NCBI GenBank assembly: GCA_030737875.1
Contig: CM060910.1
Span: forward strand, 66,596,501-66,660,500
Source of the DNA: Allium sativum
Lineage: Eukaryota > Streptophyta > Magnoliopsida > Asparagales > Amaryllidaceae
Reading direction: 5' to 3'
Length of the DNA: 64,000 bases
Below, in pieces: positions 45,019-55,467 of this stretch (position 1 is its first letter; every line of letters starts with the position of its first letter). The notes beneath the pieces are model-generated. The model did no database searches. It saw only the letters and a list, made by a program, of their open reading frames with translations, and was not told where the DNA came from. The position numbers were made by a program, and so were the translations under genes.

Positions 45019-45540
45019 AGGGGTTAATCAATTTCTATAATCCCCAAATCCAAATGTAATCTGGAAAATCTATCTTCAGGAAGGGGTTTAGTAAAAATGT
45101 CAACAAGTTGAGATTCAGTTGGGAAAAAATCAATGCAAATGTCCTCTCTAGAAATACAATTTCTAATTAAATGATTTCTCACATCAATGTGTTTTGTACA
45201 TGTATGATGGACAAGGTAATTTGATAAATCTATTGCACTCTTATTGTCACATTTCAATGGTACTTGTTTATAGATTAGGCCAAAATTAGAGAGAGTTTGC
45301 ATCATTCATAAAATTTGTGCACAACAACTTCCTAAGGCAATATATTCAGCTTCAATAGTGGACAATGCGACACAACTTTGTTTACGACTCAACCATGAAA
45401 CTAGAGAGTATCCTAGCATGAAACAAGTTCCAGTGGTGCTTTTCCTATCAGTGATGAGTAAACCAGCATAATCAGCATCTGAAAACCTAACTAAATCAAA
45501 GTTTTCACAAGACTGGTACTATAAAAAAGGTTTTTGGGTG
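45019..45540 (-). pseudogene. Copia RNase H (C-terminal side of the split pol)
   Basis: The - strand gives FSDADYAG, DRKSTTGTCFMLG, SWLSRKQSCVALSTIEAEY (D...E catalytic region), a stop at about 45306, then a 93-codon stretch with VPLKCDNKSAIDLSNYLVHH and HIDVRNHLIRNCI and ending VDIFTKPLPEDRF. This is the usual end of copia pol. The catalytic D, E and D are visible. Confidence 0.9.
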
Positions 45541-45542
45541 TG

Positions 45543-45547
45543 CAACA
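45543..45547. repeat. Left target-site duplication CAACA of the nested element
   Basis: CAACA precedes the left LTR; TAACA (one change) follows the right LTR at 52822-52826. When the insertion is ignored, the copia reading frame runs across the junction, so these are the real edges. Confidence 0.85.
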
Positions 45548-46798
45548 TGTTACTACCATATTTCAATACCAAAACAATATAGAGGAGAAGGGGGTATCGG
45601 AATGAAACCAGCATCAGAGTGGAAACCAGGAAAGCCTACGGTCGATACCGAAGCATCAAAGAAAACTGATATCGGAAAGTAAGAAATGAAGAGATTCAGT
45701 CTACATGTTGTTGGTACCAACATTGGTAGTTGAAGCTTGGTTACAAGGAACATAGCAGAAAGGCATAGTACCAAGACCAACATACAATAAGCAGCACAGA
45801 GTGATGTCAACGCTGACAACGAGAACAATCCAATACCAAAAGAAGCAAGAAGGGAAAGCAATCAGCCAAATTTCAAATCCCGAAGCATGTAGTCTAGTAC
45901 TAAAGCCTAGAGCCGCAAAAGGGAAAGCATGACAACATTGTGGGAGAAAACAAGGTGCTATCAGTATCAACAAGCCCGGTATCGATACCGATACTAAAGG
46001 AAGTATCAAAGTCATGTAGAAAGAAGCATAAAAATGGTATCTGAAAGCTATGAAGCAGGATGACACTCGAAAGCATGAAGCGAACAATGGTACCAAGGGC
46101 AAAAGGAGGCTATCCACACCAATATACTTGGTGTCGATACACTACATGGAGGCGGCACCGAATTCACAAGAAATACAAAGTAGATATCAAATCCCAGAAT
46201 ACAAAAGCAGGTCGATATTAATACCAGATAGCAACTGTTGAAGCCGAAAGCACTTGGAACCGGGTTTCCACTAAATCGCTACCAAAGGGGCCCATTTTGT
46301 CTATAAATAAGACCCTAGGGTTTCATTTTGGAGGACTCTTCCTCATTCTCAAATCTTGTAAACATTTCTTAGAGAGTAAACCCTTATTTGTAAACCGATT
46401 TGGGGATTTTACATATGATCATCTATATACACAATCAAATGACCAATAAAGAGGAATTTTACACTTTTCTTTAAAGTTCACTTATTTCCTTGGTGCAAAT
46501 CAACGAGATAGCCTTCTACATGAGCATAAATTACCAAAATAACCTTGATTAAGCCATTTAGCTTTCCGCTTGCATAGAGTTTATGAAACCCTCATCTCAA
46601 GGTAATTGTCGGTCCTTGAGTCTCGTAAGCATGACACTCACCTCTTGAAGGAATAGTAACTAATCTTCAGACTTAAGACCTTGATATCTAGGAATCGGTG
46701 AATTAACTTAAGCTTGTAGAAACTAAATAATCCCTAGTTTCCCCTAGGTTCATACCCAAATCCCATTATTTCGGTGTTGACGAAAAATAATGTTAACA
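45548..46798 (+). repeat. Nested element left LTR, 1251 bp
   Basis: It contains repeated CGATACCGA / GGTATCGATACCG phrases (about 45650-46230), a TATA box at 46302 and a leader-like TCTTAGAGAGTAAACCC. It ends TGTTAACA. Confidence 0.9.
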
Positions 46799-46801
46799 TC
46801 T

Positions 46802-46871
46802 TGGTGTTAGAAGGAGGGCCTGAACCTCTGACCTTGTGGTTAACAGCCACATCCCAAGCTGTTCCGTCCCG
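46802..46871 (+). other. Primer-binding site extending into a reverse-complemented tRNA-Asn(GUU)
   Basis: Three bases after the LTR the sequence TGGTGTTAGAAGGAGGGCC begins. The complement of 46802-46851 reads as a tRNA 3' half: GTGGCTGTTAACCACA is the anticodon stem-loop with GTT, AAGGTC is the variable region, GAGGTTCAGGCCCTC is the T arm, then TTCTAACACCA is the acceptor and CCA. From memory this matches plant tRNA-Asn over ~50 bases with about four differences, all transitions. Beyond that, AGCTGTTCC resembles the 5' part with a deletion in the D arm. It includes the CCA tail, which plant tRNA genes do not encode, so it is a reverse-transcribed relic, not a tRNA gene. Confidence 0.75.
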
Positions 46872-47993
46872 ATTGGACTAAGCTTTGAAAAAGAAGACTA
46901 TGGATAAGAGAAAGTACCATCAAAAGTATTCATTCATAGTATCATGTTTTACAAGTACTCCTCTTGTTCATACAATATTGACCTTTTGATTAGCTCAGTG
47001 ACAAATTTATTTTTATTATATTTAAGCTTCACTGGGGTAAGTCCTTGGGAACTGAATGAACCCTTGGTAGGTTCCAGCAAGCCCCGGGATGAACATCGGT
47101 CCCTTGTTCATGCAAGAAATGCCTATGAAGACGTCAAAGTAGACCACCACTATATTTTCCAAAGAAGGAGAAATCTACTGTCCCAAATCGATTATAAACT
47201 TTATAGAAGAAATCAACCAAATGTTCCTATCTTCTATCAGCATCCAAAATAGAGTCATCAATTCTTCAGTCTTCTTAAGAATAATCTTTCTTCAAATTCT
47301 CGTTGCCTTTAATCTAGGTCCCGCCTCATGTTCTTTATATGACATCAATTTTGAAGCACTTTTATCAAGATCATGGTATTTTTGAGATATTGCATTATAA
47401 TCTTTCAGTAGCATGTCATACTTTATTCAAGATCAAGTTATCTCCTTCTGTTTCTTATCTATTTATGTCTTATAGTGTGAGGCAATGTTTTTTCTTGTCT
47501 GTATGTTATTATAGGGAACTGATTACCATGAATTCGAGGAGGAAGAAAACATCTTAAAAGTGAAAGCCATACCTGGGAAACAGGAATTTCAGATTGAGAA
47601 GGTTGTTCTTTTCATGTCTGTCCTTTATCAGACAAGCCACTGTCCTTAGCAGGGGAAATCGTTGGATTTTGAGTAATGAGAGCATTCGAAAGGTCAAGGT
47701 TCGCTTCCGTAGAACCCTGAATATCACTAGTAGAGGGAGGAGAGTTGTCTTTTCCTCCATCAAAGTCATCCCAATGGCTATCATCTTTAGGATGAAGATC
47801 GTTATCATCATCTTCATCATCATCGGCGACATCTTCTACCCCATCTTAAAGATCAGAATCATTAGGAAGATGTTCAATATACATAAGGTCCTCGGGCTTT
47901 GTTTTGTTCTTCTCTGGAACTTTAGCACTCTACTTGTTAGCTCAATCCTTTTCACAACTCTATCCGCAATCGAAGAGTCGACGGAAGGAAATT

Positions 47994-48428
47994 CTATTTC
48001 AGGGTACTTCTGAAAATTGTAAGAGTATGCCAAGAAAAGAGCATCCTCATAAGAGTCCAACATTGCCTCTTGGAATAAGTTTTCAAAAATGAGGAGATTC
48101 TATTGTTGGCTTCATGAATTATCCGCCTCGCATTGGAGAGTGAATCATTTTTATCTTTCAACATATCGATATAGTCAACTACCATCCTTGCCCGTTTATT
48201 CTCAAGTTCTTGTTTGGATAACTCAAGAGCTGAAACCCTATTAGACAAAAGATCCTTGGCTTTTCTCTCCATTTCGAGCTCGGACTCGGCTCTTTTAAGA
48301 GAGGTGTTTAGCCTTGCATATTCTTTCTCGCTCTCATCCTTGGCCGCATTCAGAGCATTAACTTTAAACTCCAAGGAAGCCTTCTCTTCATTAAATTTAG
48401 CAATCCGGAAAGAAGATAGAGAAGTCAT
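47994..48428 (-). pseudogene. Coiled-coil segment of the antisense protein
   Basis: This 144-codon open stretch has regular heptads: FNEEKASLEFKVNALNAAKD, EKEYARLNTSLKRAESELEM and RVSALELSKQELENKRARMV. It is rich in E, K, L and A, without P or C in the first 120 residues. The frame is broken at the C-terminal side, where the continuation is found at 48063-47836. Confidence 0.6.
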
Positions 48429-49479
48429 CTCCTGGAGAGAGAACCAGTTTTTGGTTATCTAAAAAGAAGAAAGCCAAATCAGTATTTTCATAAGGACTAA
48501 AATGAAAGAAAATATGAGAAACATGACTGTACTAAAAGTTGTTGATTGACGAGATATTGTTGAAAACTCGCCATGTCTGAAGATAAGGAAGGCAATGAAC
48601 TGTTGGTAACGTCATTAGAAGAAAGGGTGATTCTCATAATTTCATCAAAATCTTGAGCCTATAGAAGAGGCCTTGGAGGACTAGCATGTCGGGGAGATGG
48701 GAGTGGAGTTAGCCCATGTTCCATCTGATCTGAAACATCCAAAGAACTGGATATCAAAATACCATCCACAAAATCATTCCCCGGGTTCACTACCTGGGAG
48801 GAACTAACATTAGGAGTAATTTCAGTAGAAGAAGCAGTAAGACCAGCAGTATGTTGCTCAATGGTCACAATAGTAAGGTTTTTTCCAAGAGAGGAGGAGA
48901 TGGATGTGTTACTCTTATGCCTCTTAGAAGTTGGATCATCAAATGGTGTGGCAAGTTTTTTCTTAGTTGCGTCATTAGATCGAGCTAAAGCATCCATGGT
49001 AGACGTCCCAACAGGAGCCTCCGTGGGTAATTAAAGCAATAACATTAGAAAAGCAAGATTAGATGACTTGAGTATGAAATAAGATTTTGAGATCACTATA
49101 GAAGATTAGTCTTACCCGAAATACCCGAAAGCAAAGGGGTCAGTGGTAAACATGTCAGAACCTGAAGTTAAATGTTTAGCGCCCGAGAAATAGAGGGGTG
49201 GCTTCCCCAAAATCTTTTGCCTGGAAGGAAGAAGGGAGTGCTTGTGGTGACTGTCCAAAGTCAAAAATATCAATTGCTATCCCACCTCCTCGGATGCCTT
49301 GTAAATGGCATCAACAACTTGAACTTCATCGTCCTTTAAGCTTTTTCTCTTGGGAGTAGAAGCTGAAAAGAAACAAAATCAGGCAGAGCATGGAAATGAC
49401 ATAGTAACTCTAGAAAAATAGAAAGCTCACTAGGGTTGGAAAAAATACCTGAAATGGCATGAGGGCACGTGATACAGAA

Positions 49480-50536
49480 ATACTGGGTTTTCTAATCTAT
49501 AAACTTAATGATGATATCATTGATTAACCTCTTTGTAGGATTCACATGAAGAATGAGCGAATCCGCTGCTTTAGAAGACGTAGAAAATGATGAAGAAGAT
49601 TGGCGCTAAGAGAGGATTGTTCCAATTCAATTGTTAAAAGCTCGAGGCATAAAAGAAGGGTGTATGTGTTGGGCGTCAGTTGAATGGGAGCGATCTGCAA
49701 ATGACGCAAAAGCCTAGAGACAAAGTCCGGAAAAGGGGAGAAACCGTCGTGCTAGATAAGAGTGGTTGAATATGCGATGAATCCCTCTGGAGGATTGTGA
49801 ATGGTATCTTGTTCGGAGGTGGGAATAACATCAACAGCCTGAGCATCCTCGTCACTTAAACATTTCTTCGAGGGAGTAGAGGCTAAAAAGAAATAAAGGT
49901 TAAACAGAGCATAGAAATGACATAATAGATATAGAAGATTAAAACTCATCGAGAGTTGCAAAGGTGCCTATGATACCCAGAGGGCATCTGATATAGAAGA
50001 ATTGTGCCTCCCAATCTTGGAATTGGTTGATATTTTCGTCGATCAGTTTCTTCGAATGATTCGCATAACAGATATGCGGGTTCGCTCCTTTAACAACTGA
50101 TAGCCGTAACAAATGGTGGAGAAGGTGAGCGCTGAGGGAAGATAGTCCCGACTCAAGCGCTAGAAGCTCGAGGCATAGAACACATGTGTATGTATTTGGA
50201 GTCAGTTAAATATGAGCTTATCTTAAATGTTGTAAGAACCTTGAAATGAAATCTGGGCGGGAAGAAACTGTTGTGCTAGATGTGGATGGCTGAATATGCG
50301 AAGAATCCTTCTGGTGGATTCTGAATGGTATCTTTTTCAAAGGCAGGGATAGTGTCAACTTCAGTCATACCAAAGCGTTTAAGAATGGCTTTTACTTTAC
50401 TCTGAGTTGGAATGAGAGAATGCCATGGGATGTTTTCCTTTCTTAGCTTAGGGATAGAAGAACTGCCTAGATTAGATTTACCAAAGCTTTGCTTTTTAGA
50501 CATGATGTTGCCAGGTGATATTATTCCGTAAAGCAT
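49480..50536 (-). pseudogene. Two tandem copies of the N-terminal domain of the antisense protein
   Basis: Copy 1 contains KRFGMTEVDTIPAFEKDTIQ then NPPEGFFAYS (50380-50280); copy 2 contains DVIPTSEQDTIHNPPEGFIAYS-like sequence (about 49840-49765). In copy 2 the next segment, RLLRHLQIAPIQLTPNTYTL (49700-49640), shows the conserved I-x-P-x-Q-L-x-P-N core of this plant domain; copy 1 is more decayed there. The DNA repeat offset is about 524 bp. Confidence 0.5.
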
Positions 50537-50689
50537 AATATAAGTAAATATGAATTTACAAGTTTGAAACCATCACGGAAACTCATTATCATATTTCATC
50601 TAGCATTGGGATAGAAATTAAGGCATATCAAGGATCACTAGAATCGGATTCTTAACAAATTCACATATGGGTATGCATTATACATATGC

Positions 50690-51060
50690 TCAAAATGACT
50701 ATGTTTTTGATATCATTTTCATTAATGGTAACAATATTGAGACCAGAATTTTTTTTACTGATACCGGAAACTTGGTCGATACCAGGAATATATAAAACCC
50801 AGTACCGATGAAATCAAAGTCAACAATAACTCAACATTAGTAATGGTCAAACCAACCTGAACGTTTGAAGTTTAACCGATACCGGAACAGAAGAAAATAT
50901 GGTTCTTAGTGTTGATTATACATTATTTCGATATCGATTAGGTCGGGACTGAAGGCAGGCATTAACCTTGGTATCGGTAAAACAAATACCAAAGTGGACC
51001 GATAATGACTAATATTGAATTCATTGGTACCGGGAAAGGGGGACCATATCATCATGATAT
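50690..51060 (+). repeat. CGATACCG-rich segment in the interior, LTR-like
   Basis: Phrases such as GATACCGG, CGATACCAGG, CCGATACCGG, TCGATATCGATTAGG and GGTATCGGTA recur here as they do in the LTRs, although no clear LTR end is seen. It may be an old LTR fragment or a repeated motif of the family. Confidence 0.4.
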
Positions 51061-51578
51061 AAGATAGAATCCTTAATATGTGAATTTTTCATTTTATACC
51101 ATGAAGAACATATCGGGGAGTAAATGATAAATTCTTCATGAATCACCATTAAAGTTTAGTCAAGCTTGGTGCAGTTTATTCAGTTACATTTTAATAAGAA
51201 ATCTAAGGTTATTTAACCTTGATCAAATCTGCAACTAAGCGTTTTCTTAAAACTTTAAACAAAATCAATTCACAAAATGATTAAATATTTGTAGAGAAAA
51301 GATTGGATCTATGGATCTGAAAAGTTTATAAAATCTCGAAGAACAGTAATTTTGCCTGAGTTTGATTTCTTGTAGAAGAAGAAATAAGGAAGGGAGAAGA
51401 AGAGTCTTTATACTAAAAAGCTTGTTGCATCAGATCCACACATGCAAGTACAGGTCAAAGAATCAAATCAATCTCGGAAAGCCAAAAGGCGAGAAAATCA
51501 TGTACTAATAAGAGAAATTAGAGCTAAAGTCGATGTTTTGACTTGGAAAGTCGAAAACACCCCTTCACTAGGGGCAAA

Positions 51579-52821
51579 TGTAACCACAATATTTCAATAC
51601 CAAGACCGAAAATAGGAGTATCAGAATGGAACCAACATCAGGGTGGAAACCAAGAAAGCCTACAATCGATACCGAAGCATCAAAGAAAACTGATACCAAA
51701 AGTAAGAAATGAAGAGATTTGGTCCACATGCTGTCGGCACCAACTTGGTTAGTAGAAGCTTAGTACCAGTACAGTGAAGATAGCAGCAAGGCACAATACT
51801 GAGACCAACATACAATAAGCATCCCAAAGTGGTGTCAATGTCGACACCGAGAACAATCCAATACCAAAAGGAAGCAAGAAGGGAAAGCAATCAGCCTTAT
51901 ATCAAAGTCAGAAGCATGTAGTCCGGTACAAAATCCTAGAGCCATAAAAGGGAAAGCACGACACCAATAAGGAGTAAACAAGGTGCTATTGGTACCAACA
52001 AGCTTGGTATCGATACTGAAACTAAAGGCTGTGTCAAAGTCATGTAGAAAGATGCATAAAATAGTATCTGACAGCATGAATCAAGCCGACACTCGGAAGC
52101 ACAAAGCCTGTAATAGTACTAAGGGTAGAAGAAGGCTATCCACTCCAATATACTTGGTGTTGGGACAGTACATATAGGTGCCACCGGATTCACAAGCAGT
52201 ACAAAGTAGATATCGACACCCAGAATACAAAAGCGGGTCAAAACCAATACCAGATAGCAACGCCGAAGCCGGAAGCACTTAAAATCGGGCTTTCCACTAA
52301 ATCGCAACCAAAAGGGCCCATTTTGTCTATAAATAAGACCCCATGGGTCTCATTTTAGGGGCACTTCCGCATTCTCAAATCTTGTAAACAATTCTTAGAG
52401 AGTAAACCCTAATTTGTAAATCGATTTGGGGATTTTACATATAATCATCTATGTACACAATCAGATGATCAATAAAGAGGGCTTTTACACTTGTCTCTAA
52501 AGCTCACTTATTTCCTTGGTGCAAATCAACGACAAAGCCTTCTATATGGGCCTAAATTACTGAAATAACCCTGATTAAGCCATATAGCTTTCCTCTTCCG
52601 TTGAGTTTATAAAACCCTTACCCTAAGGTAACTGTTGGTCCTTAAGTCTTGTAAGTGTGATGCTCACCTCTTAATGGGAGAGTAACTAATCTTTGGACTT
52701 AAGACTTTGATATCTAGGAAACGGTGAATTAACTCAAGCTTGTAGAAACTAAATAATCCTTAGGTTCCCCTAGATTCATACCCAAATCCCATTATTCTGG
52801 TGTTGACGAAAAATAATAACA
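51579..52821 (+). repeat. Nested element right LTR, 1243 bp
   Basis: It aligns along its whole length with 45548-46798, including TATAAATAAGACCC (52329-52342) and the GGTGTTGACGAAAAATAA end. Confidence 0.9.
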
Positions 52822-52829
52822 TAACAAAT

Positions 52830-54345
52830 ATCTCAAGATTCGTTTTGTGGCTTTTAAATGAGATTCTTTTGGGTTAGATTGAAAACGAGCACATAAATAG
52901 ACAGAAAACATGATATCGGGTCTAGAAACAGAGAGGTAGAGAAGTGAACCTATTATCCCGTGGTATCTTTTTTTATCAATAGAAAGTCCTTTTTCATCTT
53001 TGTCAAGCTTGGTTATCGGGCTCATTGATGTTTTCATTGGCTTTGCACCTTCAACTCCAAATCTTTTCAGCAACTCCATCACGTACTTTGTTTGAGAGAT
53101 GAAAATCCCTTTGCTACTTTGCTTGATTTGGAATCCAAGGAAGTATTTCAGTTCACCTACCAAGCTCATTTCAAATTTATCCTGCATTAGTTTTTCAATT
53201 TTTTCACATAAAACTTCATTAGTAAGCTCATTTCAAATTTATCCTGCATTAGTTTTTCAATTTTTTCACATAAAACTTCATTAGTAGCACCATAAATGAT
53301 ATCATCAACATAAATCTGAAAAATAAAAAATTTATTGCCACTATGTAATAGAAACAAAATTGTGCCAGCACATCCCTTCCATTTTCCAAAAGATATGTAT
53401 AGAGATAGTCATACCAAGATCTAAGAGCTTGCTTAAGACCATATAATGCTTTTTCAAGTTTGTACACATGATTTGGAAACTCGTGACTTTCAAAACAAGG
53501 GGTTGTTCAACAAAAACTTCTTATTTTAGCTCTCCATTTAGAAAGGAACTCTTAAAATCCATTTGCTTAAGTTTGAAACCCTTAAAACATACAAAAATTA
53601 GTAAAATTCTTATTGCTTCTAACTTAGCAACTAGAGAAAATGTTTCATCAAAATCAATGCCTTCTATTTGATTATATCCTTTTGTGAACAACTTAGCTTT
53701 TTTCTAATCACATTTCTAGATTCATCAAGTTTATTTTTGAACACCCATTTTGTTCCAACAATTGGTTAGTCATTTAGGCTAGGAACCAATTTCCATATCT
53801 TATTCCTCTCAAACTAGTTAAGTTCATCTTGCATTGCTAAAATCCAATATTCATCGTTAAGAGCAACATCATGAGAACTTAGTTTGATTTCAGAAATAAA
53901 AACATTGTGGATACAGAAAGCACAAACATTCATATTCAGAGAAGAATGAGTGCGAACACCTATCGTTGGACTTTTAATGACCAATTCTGGAGGATGATTA
54001 GGTCTGAATTTCAACTTTTCTGCTTCAACTATTGTTTCTGTGACCTCATCGCTGCTAGCTTCAATTTCATTACTTTCCTTTTCTCTTTCTTTCACAACAC
54101 CGTCATCTTTTACCTGTCCACTAGCCATTTCCAAGTCTGATTCATCAAACTTCACATTAATGGAGTCAACAATTGTTCTTGATCGCTTATTGAAGACTCT
54201 ATAAGCTTTGCTCCTCGAAGAGTAACCCAGGAAAATCCCTTCATCATATTTCGATTCAAATTTTCCAAGTTGATATCCTATATTGATAATATAACAAACT
54301 CTAAAATATGAAATGTTAGGCATTTTGTCAAAACCATAATTCATA
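52830..54345 (-). pseudogene. Copia reverse transcriptase, with a 62-bp internal duplication
   Basis: The - strand starts with a connection region near 54344 (EGIFLGYSSRSKAYRVFNKR, the integrase/RT linker) and NDEYWILAMQDELN (53830). WVFKNKLDESRNVI lies near 53750 and YVDDIIYGA at 53313-53287, with catalytic aspartates. MSLVGELKYFLGFQIKQSSK and MEL LKRFG-type sequence follow at 53160-53050, and SRPDIMFSVYLCARFQS at 52930-52870. The frame is cut at the nested insertion (52826). Stops occur around 53800-53400, and a tandem duplication of 62 bp shifts the frame after YVDD. Confidence 0.9.
53162..53285. repeat. Exact tandem duplication, 62 bp
   Basis: AAGCTCATTTCAAATTTATC ... CATTAGT occurs at 53162-53223 and again at 53224-53285 with no visible difference. 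62 is not a multiple of three, so it is a frameshift in RT. Confidence 0.95.
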
Positions 54346-54399
54346 TGATGTTTTATGAAGTATTGGTCTAATCGTAACTCTATTCATTACATAATATGA

Positions 54400-55019
54400 A
54401 GTATTAACTGCCTCTGCCCAGAAAGTTAGAGACAACTTATACTCACTCAACATAGATCTATCCAATTCTTGTAATGTACGATTTTTCCGTTCGACTACCC
54501 ATTTTGCTAGGGTGTTCGAGGGGTGAAAAAATCGTGTTTAAAATCATTTTCTTCACAAAACCTTTCAAAGTCTAAATTTTCAAATTCACCTGCATGATCA
54601 CTTCTCAAAGTTTTAATTGAAATACGTTTCCATTTTGAATAAGTTTTGAAAACTTTTGAAAAATAATATAAAGTTTTAGACTTTCTGGCTAGAAAATAAA
54701 CCCATATGAATTTAGAATAATCATTAACCAATACATAACAATAACGTTTTCCATTTAAGCTTGCAATATTGTTTGGTCCAAACAAGTACATATGGATTAA
54801 CTGAAGAACATGAGAAGTGCTAACAATATTTTTTGGACGAAATGATAAACGAATAAATTTGCCTATGGAACATGCTTTACACACTTTGTTATTTATAATT
54901 TTCTGATGTGGTAGACCTCTAACAGGCTCTTTTGTTTCCAATTTTTCCAAGAGACCCATACTAGCATATGCTAATCTCCTATGCCACAAAACCGCCTTTC
55001 TTCTATGGCTACCAAACAT
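54400..55019 (-). pseudogene. Copia integrase
   Basis: The - strand 170-codon stretch shows LWHRRLAYASMGLLEKLETK with the first HH, then CKACSIGKFIRLSF with the two cysteines. The core reads IHMYLFGPNNIASLNGKRY (D replaced by Y/M region at the first catalytic site), VLVNDYSKFIWVYF (D) and LRSDHAGEFENLDFERFC (D...E). A stop at about 54506 separates the GTPQQN/ERKNRTLQE region (54505-54420). The first catalytic aspartate of the family appears to be substituted (LIHMYLFGP where LVHMDLFGP is usual). Confidence 0.9.
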
Positions 55020-55037
55020 TGAGGTAGAGTTAGATCT

Positions 55038-55406
55038 TCAAATGAAAGTGTGTAAACATTTCCTTTTTCTTTTGCCGGTGAAAACAATGTTGCCAGTGGA
55101 TGTTTCAATGATTTTGCAAATCTCACTATCAAAGACCACATTCATACCTTTATCACACAGTTGGCTTATAAAGATGAGATTGTGATGTAAATTGTCAATG
55201 TATAAGACATTAGTTAAAGTAAAAGTATTGTTACCTAATTTACCTTTACCAATAATCTTACACTTGCTATTGTCACCCAATGTCACACTCCCACCTTTAC
55301 ATTTTACTAGGCTAAGGAACAAAGTTTTGTCACCTGTCATATGTCTAGAGCAACCTGAGTCCAAATACCCATTTTGTTTTGCCTTATCCCGCCAACTTCC
55401 CTGCAT
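55038..55406 (-). pseudogene. Copia protease
   Basis: The 122-codon stretch contains WYLDSGCSRHMTGD-type sequence (YLDSGCSRHMTGDKTLF), the active site of copia proteases with D-S-G. It is followed by VTLGDNSKCKIIGKGK and VLYIDNLHHNLIFISQLCDK. It is well preserved and may be the last intact domain of this element. Confidence 0.9.
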
Positions 55407-55467
55407 AAGAAGAGAAGAAGATGACCCAGAGAATCTCTTAGGTCCAAGAGTATCAGTGACTAAAGCA

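Larger units (their letters stand above)
47554..50536 (-). pseudogene. Antisense gag-like coding tract ('plant transposon protein' type), duplicated and broken
   Basis: On the - strand, opposite to the LTRs, there is an N-terminal globular region in two tandem copies (50536-49940 and 49961-49480), a Ser/Thr/Lys-rich linker with SKRHK (48997-48659), a long coiled coil (48428-47994), a short helical segment (48063-47836) and an acidic tail (about 47830-47600). The order matches the large plant proteins often annotated as putative plant transposon or gag-like proteins with a C-terminal coiled coil. Stops and frame changes are many. The function in the family is not established. Confidence 0.55.
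45548..52821 (+). mobile_element. Non-autonomous gypsy-like LTR element nested in copia, with antisense coding tract
   Basis: LTRs are 45548-46798 and 51579-52821, with TGTTACTACC/TGTAACCACA starts and GTTAACA/ATAACA ends. The left LTR has TATAAATAAGACCC at 46302-46315, so transcription is on +. PBS starts at 46802; PPT (ACTAGGGGCAAA) ends at 51578. The LTRs differ at many positions (clearly above 10% by eye), so it is old. The interior lacks sense gag or pol and carries only a - strand coding tract. LTR similarity to 23867-25370 links it to a Tat-like gypsy family. Confidence 0.85.

Noticed and set aside
46802..46871. A functional tRNA-Asn gene on the - strand
   Set aside because: It carries encoded CCA, lacks much of the D arm, and sits exactly at the PBS position of an LTR, so it is a primer relic.
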